Below are positions 41,839 through 52,802 of a stretch of 64,000 bases of DNA, one piece after another. The translations under genes were made by a program, and so were the position numbers. How positions within the stretch are numbered: the first letter of the stretch is position 1; each line of letters opens with the position of its first letter. The DNA is taken from contig CM060731.1 of the NCBI GenBank assembly GCA_030704615.1, positions 95,524,756 to 95,588,755 of the forward strand. The letters run 5' to 3'. This DNA comes from Takakia lepidozioides (taxonomy: Eukaryota; Streptophyta; Takakiopsida; Takakiales; Takakiaceae). The notes below the pieces were generated by a model, which worked only from the letters and a program-made list of their open reading frames with translations, made no database searches and was not told where the DNA came from.

Positions 41839-42534
41839 TTAATGTGGCAATAACCAAAACTCTCTTCTGTAATATCTCTCGTATATGCCTGGGTTTCTTT
41901 CAAGCTTCAATGCACCCTTGGCTATACTTGAAGTCTCCGTTACCATATAACCATATGGCAAACAAGTCTGAAAAGCTGTTCTTGGTGTGAGTTTGATCCA
42001 CAAAATATCCTTTGGAATCCAATTCTTTACCAGTACAAGCTCTTCATGCATATGAGTATAAACATTCACCTTTCTTTCTTCCCAGCCTTCAAACTCTACT
42101 CGTTTAATGGATAGCAACGCTATCACATAAACCAATGTTGGTAACCAACGTGCTCTTCCTCTACAGGCTACCTGATAAATCTTTATCACTCCTTTCTCCA
42201 GACCCCATTCTGGATCAGCATCATGCACTCGTTTAAGAATATTTTCTTTACAACCGTCTGGCAATTCCAAGAACCTTTGAAAGAATCGTTTGGACAATCT
42301 TTCTTCCTTCGTTCCACAGGGAATTTGATTCACTTCAAATTCTTTAATGGTCCAACCACCATGATCCCACCAGATGCCTGTCACATCTGGTTGTTCATGT
42401 CCCAGGTCCCCAGTATGGTCGCCAAATGTCGCGCGGCTTTTACTCACCCATCCCTTCGCTATCCGAGGCGGAAACTCCAAGATAGAAGAGTTGGAAATCT
42501 CTAAGTACTCAGCCCGCGCAGAACAATCAGTCAT
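41839..42534 (-). CDS. Pre-gag ORF starting inside the 5' LTR, 231 residues
   Basis: The ATG (MTDCSARAEYLEISN) lies in the LTR, about 108 bases before its inner end. The frame stays open through the LTR end and the primer-binding site (giving FGDHTGDLGHEQPD), then encodes GIWWDHGGWTIKEFEVN, LPDGCKENILKRVHDADPEW, IYQVACRGRARWLPTLVYVI and WIPKDILWIKLTPRTAFQTC. The copy at 22472-23134 is nearly identical and a broken copy lies at 57838-58540, so the protein has been kept. It is mostly alpha/beta in look with no membrane segment and no motif I recognise. It could be an accessory protein translated before gag, or an N-terminal gag extension separated by a stop. Confidence 0.65.
   Translation of the reverse strand: MTDCSARAEYLEISNSSILEFPPRIAKGWVSKSRATFGDHTGDLGHEQPDVTGIWWDHGGWTIKEFEVNQIPCGTKEERLSKRFFQRFLELPDGCKENILKRVHDADPEWGLEKGVIKIYQVACRGRARWLPTLVYVIALLSIKRVEFEGWEERKVNVYTHMHEELVLVKNWIPKDILWIKLTPRTAFQTCLPYGYMVTETSSIAKGALKLERNPGIYERYYRREFWLLPH
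42405..42424 (-). other. Primer-binding site
   Basis: On the minus strand TGGCGACCATACTGGGGA lies two bases after the inner end of the 5' LTR. It begins TGG, the complement of a tRNA CCA end. It resembles the aspartate-tRNA site of Athila/Tat elements (TGGCGCCGTTGCCGGGGA), matching at both ends but not in the middle, and differs from the initiator-methionine site of most plant LTR elements. The site is identical at 22579-22596. Confidence 0.7.
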
Positions 42535-43515
42535 GACCTACAGCTAGTGTATCATGGGGGTGTTTCCTATTTGTTTCCCTTTCCGCATTCATCTTAGCTA
42601 CCTTACCATTGATAATTAAGTATTAGTTTACTTCATCAATCTATCGGTTTTCTTCACTCATCCATTCAATCCACAGCTTCACTCAGATCTCTCTACACAG
42701 TGTGATTGTATCGTGTAAGTATCAGATTATGATTTATCAGGTATCAGGCCGAAGCCATTATGTCTCTAATCTGCTCTACAATATCACTACCGCTTTGCAT
42801 ATATCAAGCATCTACTAATCCTCTTTCCTCCTTCACCGTGCTCTCCATCTTTTGCCTCCGATCTCCGCTCCAGCCTCACTCAGAAGTCCCCCTCCGAATA
42901 ATGATTCCTCCCCTTCTCATTCCCCGTTTTCCCTTTATCCTCCTATCCGCGGTTCTAACCGTTTCCCTCTCTAACCGTCGTCTGTGAACTGACATGTTCC
43001 CTTCACAGGTGTTGTTCCCCACAGTCGTTCCCTATTATCGTGACAGCTGTGTCAAGCGGTGACTGGCTGTGTTTGGCTGTGTCGGGCTGTGACTGGCTGT
43101 GTGGCTGTGTCTGCTGTGACGACTGTGACGGGCTGTGTTGGCTGTGTGGGCTGTGACTGCTGTGTCGGCTGTGTGGGCTGTGACGGCTGTGTGGGCTGTG
43201 ACGACTATGACGGGCTGTGTGGGCTGTGACGACTGTGACGGGCTGTGTTGGTTGTGTGGGCTGTGACTGCTGTGTCGGCTGTGACGGGCTGTGTAGGCTG
43301 TGACGACTGTGACGGGCTGTGTTGGCTGTGTGGGCTGTGACTGCTGTGTCGGCTGTGTGGGATGTGACGACTGTGACGGGCTGTGTTGGCTGTGTAACCC
43401 CCCTACAGTGCGCTGCTGTCACCCCTAAGGCTCCTGTTGGTCTCAGTCTGTGCAAAAATTAAGGGTACCCTACAGATCCCGTATAAGTGTCTAAGTCCCC
43501 TACAGTCCTCTAACA
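42427..43515 (-). repeat. 5' LTR of the full-length element
   Basis: 1089 bp. In element orientation it starts TGTTAGAGGACTG and ends GCCGCGCGACA. It contains the GGCTGTG minisatellite at about 43040-43400 and a promoter region that I cannot define exactly. Confidence 0.95.
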
Positions 43516-44345
43516 GACGGAAATGTTGCACCGCATTTCCGTCCATTTGAGACCTTAATACTCTCCAGAACAGAAATGCGGTACCGCATTTCCGTTCTGA
43601 CTGAAAATCGTGAACCATCGGAACTGAAATGCGGCACCGCATTTCCGTCCGGGTGGCACCTTCCGACATTCCAGAACGGAAATGCGGCGCCACATTTCCG
43701 TTTGTATCTGAGGCATGGAGCGGAGGGACGGAAATGTTGCACCGCATTTCCGTCCGTTTGAGACCTTCATACTCTCCCGAATGGAAATGCGGTTCCGCAT
43801 TTCCGTTCTGACTGAAAATCGTGAACCATCGGAACTGAAATGCGGCACCGCATTTCCGTCCAAGTCGCACCTTCCGTCATTCCAGAACGGAAATGCGGCG
43901 CCGCATTTCCGTTTTGTATATGAGGCCTAGAGCTGTGGGACGGAAATGCGGCACCGCATTTCCATTCAGGTGCGACCTTTATACTTTCCCGAACGGAAAT
44001 GTGGCACGACATTTCCGTTCATCAACTAAGGTATGTGAAGGTGGAACGGCGGTACCGCATTTCCGTTCAGATTGAAAATCATGAACCACGGGAACTGAAA
44101 TGCTGTGCCGCATTTCCGTCGGAATCGCACCTTTCGACATTCCAGAACGGAAATGCGCCGTCGCATTTCCCTTTTGTATCTCAGGCATAGAGCTGTGGGA
44201 GGGAAATGCGGCATCGTATTTCCGTTCAACAACTAAGGTTTGTGAAGGTGGAACGGAAATGCGGTGCCGCATTTTCTTCCAACAAGTACGGATGTGTAGC
44301 TTCGTGATCGTACTTAACGGAAATGCGGCGCCGCATTTGCATTTT
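43516..44345. repeat. Class A palindrome array of module 2, right part
   Basis: Sixteen palindromes, centres near 43529, 43582, 43635, 43688, 43740, 43793, 43846, 43899, 43952, 44005, 44053, 44106, 44159, 44212, 44265 and 44329. Intervals are 53 bp except one of 52, one of 48 (five bases missing inside the site near 44050) and the last, 64. The centre order TA, CA, CG, CA continues from the left part. With the left part this is a 27-site array ending about 430 bp before the module 2 gene. Confidence 0.97.
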
Positions 44346-44775
44346 CTCCAACTCATTAGACGCTGGGACGGAAATGCCAAGAAATGTGAACACGTGGAGC
44401 AACGGAATTGCGGCACATGTCTGCACTCTATCTGACTGAAGTGGCATGAGGCGGCGCGGCCTGACCATTGGATAATGATGTTTGTTTTTCGGACGGCAGG
44501 CGTACCCTGAACGATTCGAATATTGTAATGACGCAAAGTCCACGAGGAGACACTTTCGTCCAACCCTTTCGAACCGAAGTGGTGCATCACCGCCGTTTCA
44601 TCTTCTTTTGTCGTGTCTACTCAGTCACCCCTCTCGCGCCCTTTCCATCTGCACTCTTCGCCCCTTTTCCCTGTCTCTGTTCTTCTTATGCTCGAAACCT
44701 GAGAGGGAGGGAGTGCGTGCACCAAAGAAGAGACATTGTCGCAAGCTCTGAAAATTGTACTTCGGACGTAGGCCA

Positions 44776-46224
44776 ATGCCGAAGGGGAGGAAGCAGATGC
44801 GTCTAAAGGAGGAGATTGCCATCTCACAGCATCAGGGCACGCAGGCAACCCAGCCACCAGTGAGAGCTCCGTGCTATCGGAATTCGCCAGCTGATCGAGC
44901 ACCGAAACCCCCCTCATTTTTCTTCGGCAATTCTTACACTGTATGTTAGGAGACTTGAATGCAGAAGGTATTTGCATGCCTAACCGGAAAGGTAGACGTG
45001 CTGGAGGGATCGCAGGAATCCGAAGAGCCGCAGGCAGAGTCCGTGGAGCTAGCTGCAGCACGCATACCCAGCCGATCCATGAGCACGGGTCTTCCTGCCG
45101 GGCCTGGCCTTGTGCGTTTCAAGGACGCGACTTCGAAGGGCAAGTCTTTGTAGTTCAAAGCCCCAGAGAGTGACTCGCGTTCGAAGGTCATGGAGAATCG
45201 CCAGCAGGGGTCTAGCCCTTCTCCAGCAAAGACGAAGAAGAAGCAGCCCGTCCTTCAACTTGTTTCTAACCCGGACCAGGCCGTTTCCCCCCCACCCAGG
45301 CGAATGAAGCAGATTCAATTGCAGCAGACACCTTCACCTGCAAGAATGAGGAAGCAGAAGGCCATCGGTGGTCAGGTCTTGCTGCAAACATTGAGCGGCA
45401 GCACCCTCCTCCGGTACCAGATCGACGAAATCGGTCGATCCCATTGCCTTCGCTGCAGCAGAGACGCTCCCAACATCACCAGGCTGGAAATCAAGCAGGA
45501 ACTGGGCTTCAGCTCGTGGAATCGGTTTTGCGGGAGACTGCTCCGCCCTCCCCCTGATTGAGGAAGATCTTTAGAATACTGTAGGCCCGGAGGAGGCCTC
45601 TGCAATTGCAGAATTACCCGCAAAGATTCCCCAAAGTTCAGCTCCAGTTGGGGATGCTCCAGCTGCTCAGCCCCTACCGCCACCAGCAGAAATGTCTCCG
45701 GAGGAATTCCAAAGTGCAGCGGATACAATGTTGGAGGAGACACATAGTAGCATTGGCAGAGTTCTGGGCAGCAGGGTATTCCAGCGGACTCTTTGAATCC
45801 CACTCTGTCGCATGGTCTCCCTTCCCATCGTCAGGCAGGCACTTCCCGGAGATGTGGATAAGCTCAAGTTCGCATTTCGAGAAGCGTACCGTCTAGGTTC
45901 GCCAGCCTTCTACGTTTCCCTTGAGAATGAGGACGGCGAATCTCGTAGACCCACTGCGAATGAATTGTCAACATGGGATACCCAATGGCACACTCGCAAC
46001 GACAAATTCAAGGCAACGCTGAAGGGTGATCCAGACTTCGGCCATATGTCGGGTAAAATGTTCTTTGTGTGGGACGGGAATCACCGACTTCTTGCCTGGT
46101 GGGAGTACATCAAGTAGAACCATGCCAAGCACATTGGCTGGCATTACATGGTGGAGTGTGTCATCCTCAAGGTGAAGGCGGCAGACTCCTCCCTGCTCAA
46201 GAATGCCATGGCGGACCTCAACTC
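44776..46224 (+). pseudogene. Class A gene of module 2, N-terminal part with ParB-like domain
   Basis: Exon 1 (44776-44859) encodes MPKGRKQMRLKEEIAIS and splices at GTGAGA; exon 2 starts at 44965 after AATGCAG. The ParB-like domain is open from 45812: FREAYRLGSPAFYVS, WDTQWHTRNDKFKATLKGD, then FFVWDGNHRLLAWWEYIK. The codon after this is a TAG (46115-46117) where module 1 has CAG, and a further TAG lies near 45151 in a 9-base insertion absent from module 1. The exon ends at a GTAAGA donor (46225). Thirty bases into the following intron a same-family LTR begins (46255), so the rest of the gene is missing here. Confidence 0.65.
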
Positions 46225-46254
46225 GTAAGATACTCATACCCTCCCAAGCACGTT

Positions 46255-47305
46255 TGTCGCGCGGCTTTTACTCACCCATCCCTTCGCTATCCGAGGCGGA
46301 AACTCCAAGATAGAAGAGTTGGAAATCTCTAAGCACTCAGCCCGCTCAGAACAATCAGTCATGACCTACAGCTAGTGTATCATGGGGGTGTTTCCTATTC
46401 GTTTTCCTTCCCGCATTCATGTTAGCTAGTTACCTTATTGTTGGTAATTAAGTATCAGTTTGCTTCAGCAATTTATCGGATTCCATCAACTCATCCATTC
46501 ATTCCACAGCTTCACTCAGATCTCTCTACACAGTGTGAGTATGTAGTATGTATCAGATTAATATCTATCAAGTATCAGGCTGAAGCCATGGTATCTCTAT
46601 TCTGCTCTACATTACAACTCTACTTCTTGCATTCAGCAAGTATCAACAGATCGTTCTCCTCCTACTCCGTGCTCTCCCTCTTTCTGCTCAGAGATCCGCT
46701 CTCCGCTTCATTTCCTAGTTCTGATTTCCCCTAAGTGATGTCCGAAATCCCCCCCCAGAAGTGATCCCAGAATTGATCATTTTCCAGTCTTTGCTCCTGG
46801 CTTTATCTTCCTACCCGTTGTTCTAACCGTTTCCCTCACTAACCGTCATCCGTGAACTAACATGTTCCATTCGCAGGTGTTGTTCCCCACAGTCGTTCCC
46901 TGTCTTGCTATCCGTTCCCTATGGTCGTGACAGCTGTGTCAAGCTATGACTGGCTATGTGAAACTGTGACGGGCTGTGACCGACTGTGTCGGGCTGTGAC
47001 TGGCTGTGATGGGCTGTGTTGGCTGTGCGAAGCTGTGACAGGCTGTGTTGGCTGTGACGGCTGTGTTGGGCTGTGACTGGCTGTGCGACTGTGTTGGGCT
47101 GTGTTGGCTGTGTTGGGCTGTGTCGGTTGTGACTGGCTGTGTTGGACTGTGACGGCTGTGTTGGCTGTGATGGGCTGTGTAACCCCCCCCCCCCAAAGTG
47201 CGCTGCTGTCACCCCTAAGGCTCCTGTTGGTCTCAGTCTGTGCAAAAATTAAGGGTACCCCACAGATCTCGTAAAAGTGTCTAAGTCCCAGACAGTCCTC
47301 TAACA
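46255..47305 (-). repeat. 3' LTR of a second, truncated Ty3/gypsy copy
   Basis: 1051 bp, same TG...CA ends. It is inserted in the intron of the module 2 gene, after CACGTT; module 1 has uninterrupted CACGTTCGAAATGCGG at 9781. More diverged from the full-length element's LTRs than they are from each other, so it is older. The GGCTGTG minisatellite is at about 46925-47185. Confidence 0.92.
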
Positions 47306-47343
47306 TTACCCCTTCCCCTCTCAAAAAGCCGTGTCCTCACGGT

Positions 47344-49890
47344 TTACTGTTTGGGATTTGTAAACCTTTGTGAGCAAGCACCCTTGTGACGTTGAGAGTC
47401 TCGTAAAGGACTCCGTGTGCGAGCTCGTGTTCTGTCACTGGTTGAGGGAGATGATTGAACACTACCTGGATATGTCAGTCCCTCTGGAGGCTGATATCGA
47501 GGTAATCTTTCAGGCATAGGAGACCCCCGTCGCTTCTTCTCTGCCATTTGTATTTCATAGTCCTCTGCCATGTCAAAAGAGTCTGTTGAAGAAACAGTTG
47601 TATCAAAATCCTCGTCCCCCCTGAGGTGTTTTAACTGTCGAACTTTAACTGGAATTCTCTGGGGCATACAATGTTGTCCCACCATGTCTAGAAGTTTAAA
47701 TTGTAAAACTTGTTGTAAGCGCTGAATTGCAAAATTGGTGAAGACCCTGAGCTCCTTGTCTGTCCATGTAGTGGTGTGTACCAATGACTTGTGAATTGTG
47801 CAAATATTTCCATGCCTCATGTCCCTTAAAGAAAATATCGTCAGGCCCGAATTTCTGTGTTGACAAATTGTTCCAGGCCGCATGAAACCATGAACGAATC
47901 TGAGAATCCTTTTGCAACATAACTTTTGCCTCATATAGGTACATATGAGGTGGCACTGAAGGTAAGACCCAATGATCCCCACTGGAATAATTCAGAAAGC
48001 GCGTTTGCATCTTCTGTTGCTCAATGTGATAACGTACCAGAAAACAAGCAGCATAGTATAACCCGCAGCCCATGACAATACTTGCTACCTCCTTGGTCTT
48101 GGTATAAATGAATCCATGTACAACTTGGAAGGCAATTAATTCCTTCAACATGGTACTTGCCTCATGCCAGTACTGTGCAAAGTGATGATCCTCAATTGGT
48201 CGATTGTTCGGAAGAACTTTAGTCCTAGTGGCCACTGGCAGCCAAATGCGCATGATTTGATAGTAATGTGCCAATGACTGCGGAGGACTAAATTCTTTCC
48301 AAGCCAAATCCAACACAATGGGAATTTGGTTGAAGGGCATAATCATAGCCCTATTGTACTCCCGTGCAGCTGGAGTTTTAGGTGGGTTAAAAGCAGCATT
48401 CCCCCATACCTCAGGCTATGGTGGCTGTGGTGTGGCTGTAGTAACAACAGGGTCAGCTACTAGCACAGTGACTTGTTGTGGTGTTGGTGGCACTGGCTCT
48501 TGTACCATTGGCATCTCCTGCACCCCCTGTGAAGAAGACTGAAAAGCCAAAGTTCTCGCTTGTAAATATGAAGCCATTAGCTGTTCCTCAGGTACACAGA
48601 CTCTCTTGTCGATATTTGAAGTGAGGTCCTCCACTTGAGTCTGCAGGCCGTCTATATCCTCCTGTAACTCCGCTATCCTACTATAGACATTGTCTATAGT
48701 AGTTGTGGCAATGTTTTGCACTTGCTGTCTGAGCTCATTCATCTCGCTTTGGGTGAGCTTTCGTGGTGCTTTGCCCTCCACTGGCCCTTGTGCTAACCAG
48801 ACCTGCATAAGGTGGTTATCCACCAAGTTGCTTGTGGCACCCCTGAGAGTCTGCTCCTCTGTGAGCCTGTACACATCTATCTGCTGTTTTAAAGACTCCA
48901 TGCGCTTCGCATGAGGTTCAACCAAACTCGCATAGGCAGCAGCCAGATTATTGGCTTCCTTCCAAGCTTTGTTAGCCACAGAGAGTTCATTTCTATTGGA
49001 CATGAGTGTTTGTTGCAACTCAAGGATGTACCTCTCTTGGTCAGCTTCAACTTGCCTGTATTGGCTGAAGGTATTCTCATTGCGACAGATTGTATTCTTC
49101 ATATCGACAATGAGTTTCGTTTGCTCGACATTCTCTGCCTCTGCCTTCGTACATCTTTCCGCTTGACTATTTATTTCTATTGTACTTTGGTCAAGCATAG
49201 TTGTGAGTGTAGCACATTGTATGGCCATCCTGTCATGCACTGTCTGCAACTCCGTATGTAGTGCATTCACTTCTTGCAACTTGCTTTCATGCTTCACCTG
49301 CATTTGGTATAGCTGTTGCTTATGTGCTTCGTGCAACTGGTCTTGGGCGAGGCCTGCCTCAATCAATTGTTCCTTGGCCAATTGCAAAGCCGCTTCTGTA
49401 CTCTCTAAGTCTTGCTGCATCTTGAGAGTGACCTCTTCATTGACCTTGTTTGCACACTCAGTGGCAAGTCGAGCCTCAAACTCCTTCCTGAGTTCCTCCC
49501 TCAAAGCTGCCAATTGGGAAGTTGGAACATGGGATTTGACATAAGTGCCCAACAAATTAAGTGTCCTGCTTATGAAACTCATAAGCATGGCTTGTTGAGG
49601 GTCATCATGGTGAGCTTGATGCTGTTCTCCCTGATCCTCAACAGTGTGATGCCTCACGAACCACTCAGGCCATTGCCCCACCAGATTTTCTTCCTGAACC
49701 ACTTCATCCGTCACCGGTGCTGCAGTGTCTTGACATTCTACCTGTGGTACCTCCGTCACAGGTGTGTGTATTATATGCACCGCAGGGTTTCCCCTGGACA
49801 ACCGTTGCACCTCCGGAATCACTGTGTCTTTGACCATACCAGAATATTCATAGAGAAGGTCCCCCTTCTCAATTTCTGCCACCACCTGTT
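47344..49890 (-). CDS. Second copy of the retrotransposon 3' ORF region
   Basis: Three overlapping ORFs: 49885-48416 (489 residues), 48346-47696 (216) and 47982-47344 (212). The first starts MVAEIEKGDLLYEYSG and has a long coiled coil (TSQLAALREELRKEFEAR; LAKEQLIEAGLAQDQLHEAH; NELRQQVQNIATTT) with Pro-rich ends. The second has YYQIMRIWLPVATRTKVLP, FQVVHGFIY and YHIEQQKMQTRF, a conserved helical domain. The third is partly the same domain in the next frame and ends with a Ser/Arg-rich tail. Homologous to 31218-33767. The element is cut off at about 49933, where a chromovirus fragment in the opposite orientation begins. Confidence 0.75.
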
Positions 49891-49932
49891 CTTAGTGGGA
49901 ATATCTAACCCTTCTTTTTCCAAATCAATTAT

Positions 49933-51113
49933 CAAGCGGGGCTGTTACAACCCTTGCCGATTCCAGAGGGGACTTGGGAAAGCGTCTCGATGGATTTCAT
50001 GACTGCTATGCCGCTGTCAAAAGAATTCGATGCAATCATGGTGGTGGTAGATAGGTTTAGTAAAATGGGCCATTTCATCCCCACCAAGGAGACGGCAACG
50101 GCGCAGGAGACATGACGACTTTACTTCGCCCACGTCTTAAAGCATCATGGAGTCCTGAAGGATATTGTCTCGGACCGCGATCCAAAGTTTACGAGTAAAT
50201 TCTGGAGAGCACTTTGGAAGAAAATGGGGACGAGGCTGAAGATGAGCACCGCCTTCCGACCTACGACCGACGGCCAAACATAAAGGGTGAATTCCGTAGT
50301 GAAGCAGATCTTGCGGAATTACGTGTCGGCAGACCAAACAGACTGGTGGAACACTTAGACGCGGCAGAGTTATGTTATAATAACACAGAACACTCCGCAA
50401 CGGGAGTTTCCCCTTTCGTATTGGTCTATGGAAAAGCACCTCTGGTGCCGACAAGTTGGGCCGCCCAGGACGTTGAGGAACCGGCAGTAGCGGCAGTACT
50501 GGAAGAACGCGAGCGTTTGTTGAAGCTCGCAAAGTACAATATTGCCAAAGCTAGGAAACGGTATGAAAGGTAGGCGAATCGGAAGCGGAGGGAAGTGAAG
50601 TTTGAGGCAGGCACAGAGGTCTGGTTGAACATCAAGAATTTCCGACTACCTCCGGAAGTGAGTCCGAAGTTCGTACCTCCGTATGCGGGACCCTTTCGCA
50701 TTCGGAAGGTTATGAATGAGGATGTGTATGAATTGGAGCTGCCGGCAAACAGCAAGGTGCACCCAGTATTCCATGTCTCCCTTTTGAAGCCTTACTTCAA
50801 AGATGAAGCGCGTCCGAATCGGCATCAAGTGTTGCGTCCGCCACCTATGCTGTTGGATCATGAAATGAACCTGAGTACAAGGTGGAGACAATACTTAAGT
50901 CGAGGAGGTTCAGGAACCGAGAAACGGAGTATCTCGTCAAATGGAAGGGCTATCATCATGTGGAGGCATCTTGGGTGCGTGCCTCAGAAATGGGAAATGC
51001 ATCCGAGGCGGTTGCAGCTTTCGAAGGGCGACCTCAAAAGCGGAAGAGACGTTGATGGGGACATCAACCTTGGAGCGTGGGGGAGGAAATGCATGCTTAG
51101 CCCGGCTTAGCTA
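49933..51113 (+). pseudogene. Chromovirus fragment: integrase core, GPY/F and chromodomain
   Basis: Integrase reads [36 protein letters not shown] and IVSDRDPKFTSKFWRALW, giving the first two catalytic Asp. Where the catalytic Glu is expected after TTDGQT there is a TAA (50281-50283). Other stops lie at 50113-50115 and near 50360. The frame from 50595 encodes [15 protein letters not shown] and [14 protein letters not shown] (GPY/F). From about 50870, in a shifted frame, [20 protein letters not shown] and [15 protein letters not shown] form a chromodomain, the histone-reading module that directs chromovirus integration. A GTGGGGGAGGAA polypurine-like tract follows at about 51079. The element is dead. 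Confidence 0.85.
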
Positions 51114-52700
51114 GCTTAGGAATCCGATTACAAAAACTTGTATTGTACAAAAATTTATTATAAATGAAATGGATTCCAAATGTTGTGCGTCCTATTTTGT
51201 TTGGAATGGTGATGCATGGTATGGTTGGCTAGTGTGTAGAATGCATGCTAGCTTATAAAAGTGGGAGAGGTAAATTGGGTTAATCGTGTGTTTGCGTAGT
51301 GCCGAAATCGGGTGACCCCCATCCAAGGGGCAAGGAAACTTGCGCCTTCCTTGGGAGTTCACGTGCTAGTGCGCACCTGGCGCGTGCGCGTACTATAACT
51401 GCGCTACCGAGGGGGTTGCCTTGTAGTGCGGGCTAACGCGGAAGCTACGTGCTTCCGTTCACGTACTATAATCGTGTAGCCTCGGGACGAAGTCGTAGTG
51501 CGGCTTCGACGTGTTCCCGTACCTCAGGCCAGCATTCCAAGGCGGACCCAATTGTAGTGATTGGGGCGCACGGTTGGTTCAAGGTTATCTTCCTAGTCAA
51601 AGAGGTTCCAGGGAACCCTTGCTCAGGTGATGCCAAAAGCGGCATCATGAGCGGTCGCAAGCAATGTTGTTGCAGTAAGGCGATTCGATCCTCGGGGAGG
51701 ATCGTTCCTTGGCCTTGAAGTAGGCCAAGAAGAGTGCACTGGGAGGAGCTGGAGAGGCTCCACCCTTGGCCGGGACTTGGAGGAAGTCGGCCGAACTAGC
51801 TAGTGGGGAGTAGAGTCAAGTGTGGGGTTTGGTTCTTTGCCATGGACGCCATGGTACGGAAACAAACTCCTTGATGTGGGACGCCACAACTTGGATGTTC
51901 GTTTCTACAAAATGGACAAGTCGATGAGGACATCGACTCCCTATTGGTAGGGGTGTGTGTCGCGGCCCTTTGCCTTGAGGGCAGGGGGGGTCGGGACACA
52001 TGAGGGGCTGCCCCTGTGGTGGGGGCAGCGGCAGCGATAGGTACGGGGGGCTGAAGCACCCTTGAGTGCCCAAGGCACTCAGGAGGCGGAGGCGCTCACT
52101 AGGTGGAGCCCCGCACACCGGGCTGCGGTGGGGGTGGCTCCACAAGGGTGGTGGTAGCTTAGAGGGACTTAGTGGGGGTGGCATAGGACTCACCATGGGG
52201 GCGGAGACCTCGAGGTGGGAGTCGTGGGGAGTCTTGGGACTCATCACGGTCCATAGGGGCCGTGGTGAGTGGGCCAAGACTCACCGCGACTCACCACCGG
52301 GAGTCGAGGGTTTTCGTGGTGGTTCGCCATAAAATGGCATGGCTGGTTGTGAAACCCCCGCGGACAGCTACAGAAGTATATATAAGGGGAGTAGTGACCC
52401 CGAGAACGGTGCAAGCCCGTTGGTGACCAAAAACTAGTGAGTAAGCGAGCGAGCCGGAAAGCGACCAAAGAGTGGGGAGCTGTTCCGGACTGCCATCTAC
52501 CAAAGGGAATTCTCCTAGTCCCAAATAGGTGGAGGGTTTAGTGGGAAGCGAAGGGGGACCGTTATGTCCCGGTGAGCAGCCGAAGCTCCAAGTTGGCCCG
52601 GGCGGCCAGGTTGGGAGTCAGGCGTGCGCATCAAAGCGAGTAACTATGACTTGAAGGGGAGCTTACCGAAGTGAGGTGCGCGACAAGGTGTCTCCTTGGA
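51090..52700 (+). repeat. Probable 3' LTR and downstream sequence of the chromovirus
   Basis: The region starts after the polypurine-like tract with TGCATGCTTAGCCC. It has TATA-like boxes at about 51252 (CTTATAAAAG) and 52376 (GTATATATAAGG). The part at 52430-52690 recurs inverted at 19440-19710. I cannot define the outer LTR end, and the two TATA boxes may mean two nested LTRs. No coding potential. Confidence 0.45.
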
Positions 52701-52802
52701 TAGTACCTCGGAGAATGGGGATAGGTGGGGTGGAGCCGTAACTTATGCACCAAAGTATTCAGTGGTACTGTTTGTGTCTGCCAGAGTAAGTGGTAGCAGG
52801 CC

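Larger units (their letters stand above)
30128..43515 (-). mobile_element. Full-length Ty3/gypsy LTR retrotransposon, 13.4 kb
   Basis: Both LTRs, a primer-binding site and a polypurine tract are present, and the five bases GACGG flank both ends (30123-30127 and 43516-43520). The order in element orientation is 5' LTR (42427-43515), pre-gag ORF, gag, protease, RT, RNase H, integrase, a 4-kb 3' ORF region, then the 3' LTR (30128-31202). RT before RNase H before integrase places it in Ty3/gypsy. The protease motif DGGSGVN, an aspartate-tRNA-like primer site and a long extra 3' ORF region suggest a Tat/Athila-like branch; no chromodomain is seen. The two LTRs are nearly identical, so the insertion is young, yet pol and the 3' ORF are broken by several one-base shifts. 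These could be early decay or long-read homopolymer errors. Confidence 0.95.

Noticed and set aside
43003-43455. HSPHSQHSPSQ-type ORFs in LTR minisatellites (also near 30868, 46919, 56995, 58998)
   Set aside because: Low-complexity translation of the GGCTGTG minisatellite with no conserved start.
29541-44345. Regularly spaced repeats resembling a CRISPR array
   Set aside because: The repeats are palindromes with conserved, repeating spacers rather than unique ones; the setting is eukaryotic and no cas-like genes are present.
49933-51113. Integrase belonging to the adjacent truncated element at 46255-49933
   Set aside because: It is on the opposite strand, has a chromodomain and different integrase sequence, so it is a separate chromovirus.
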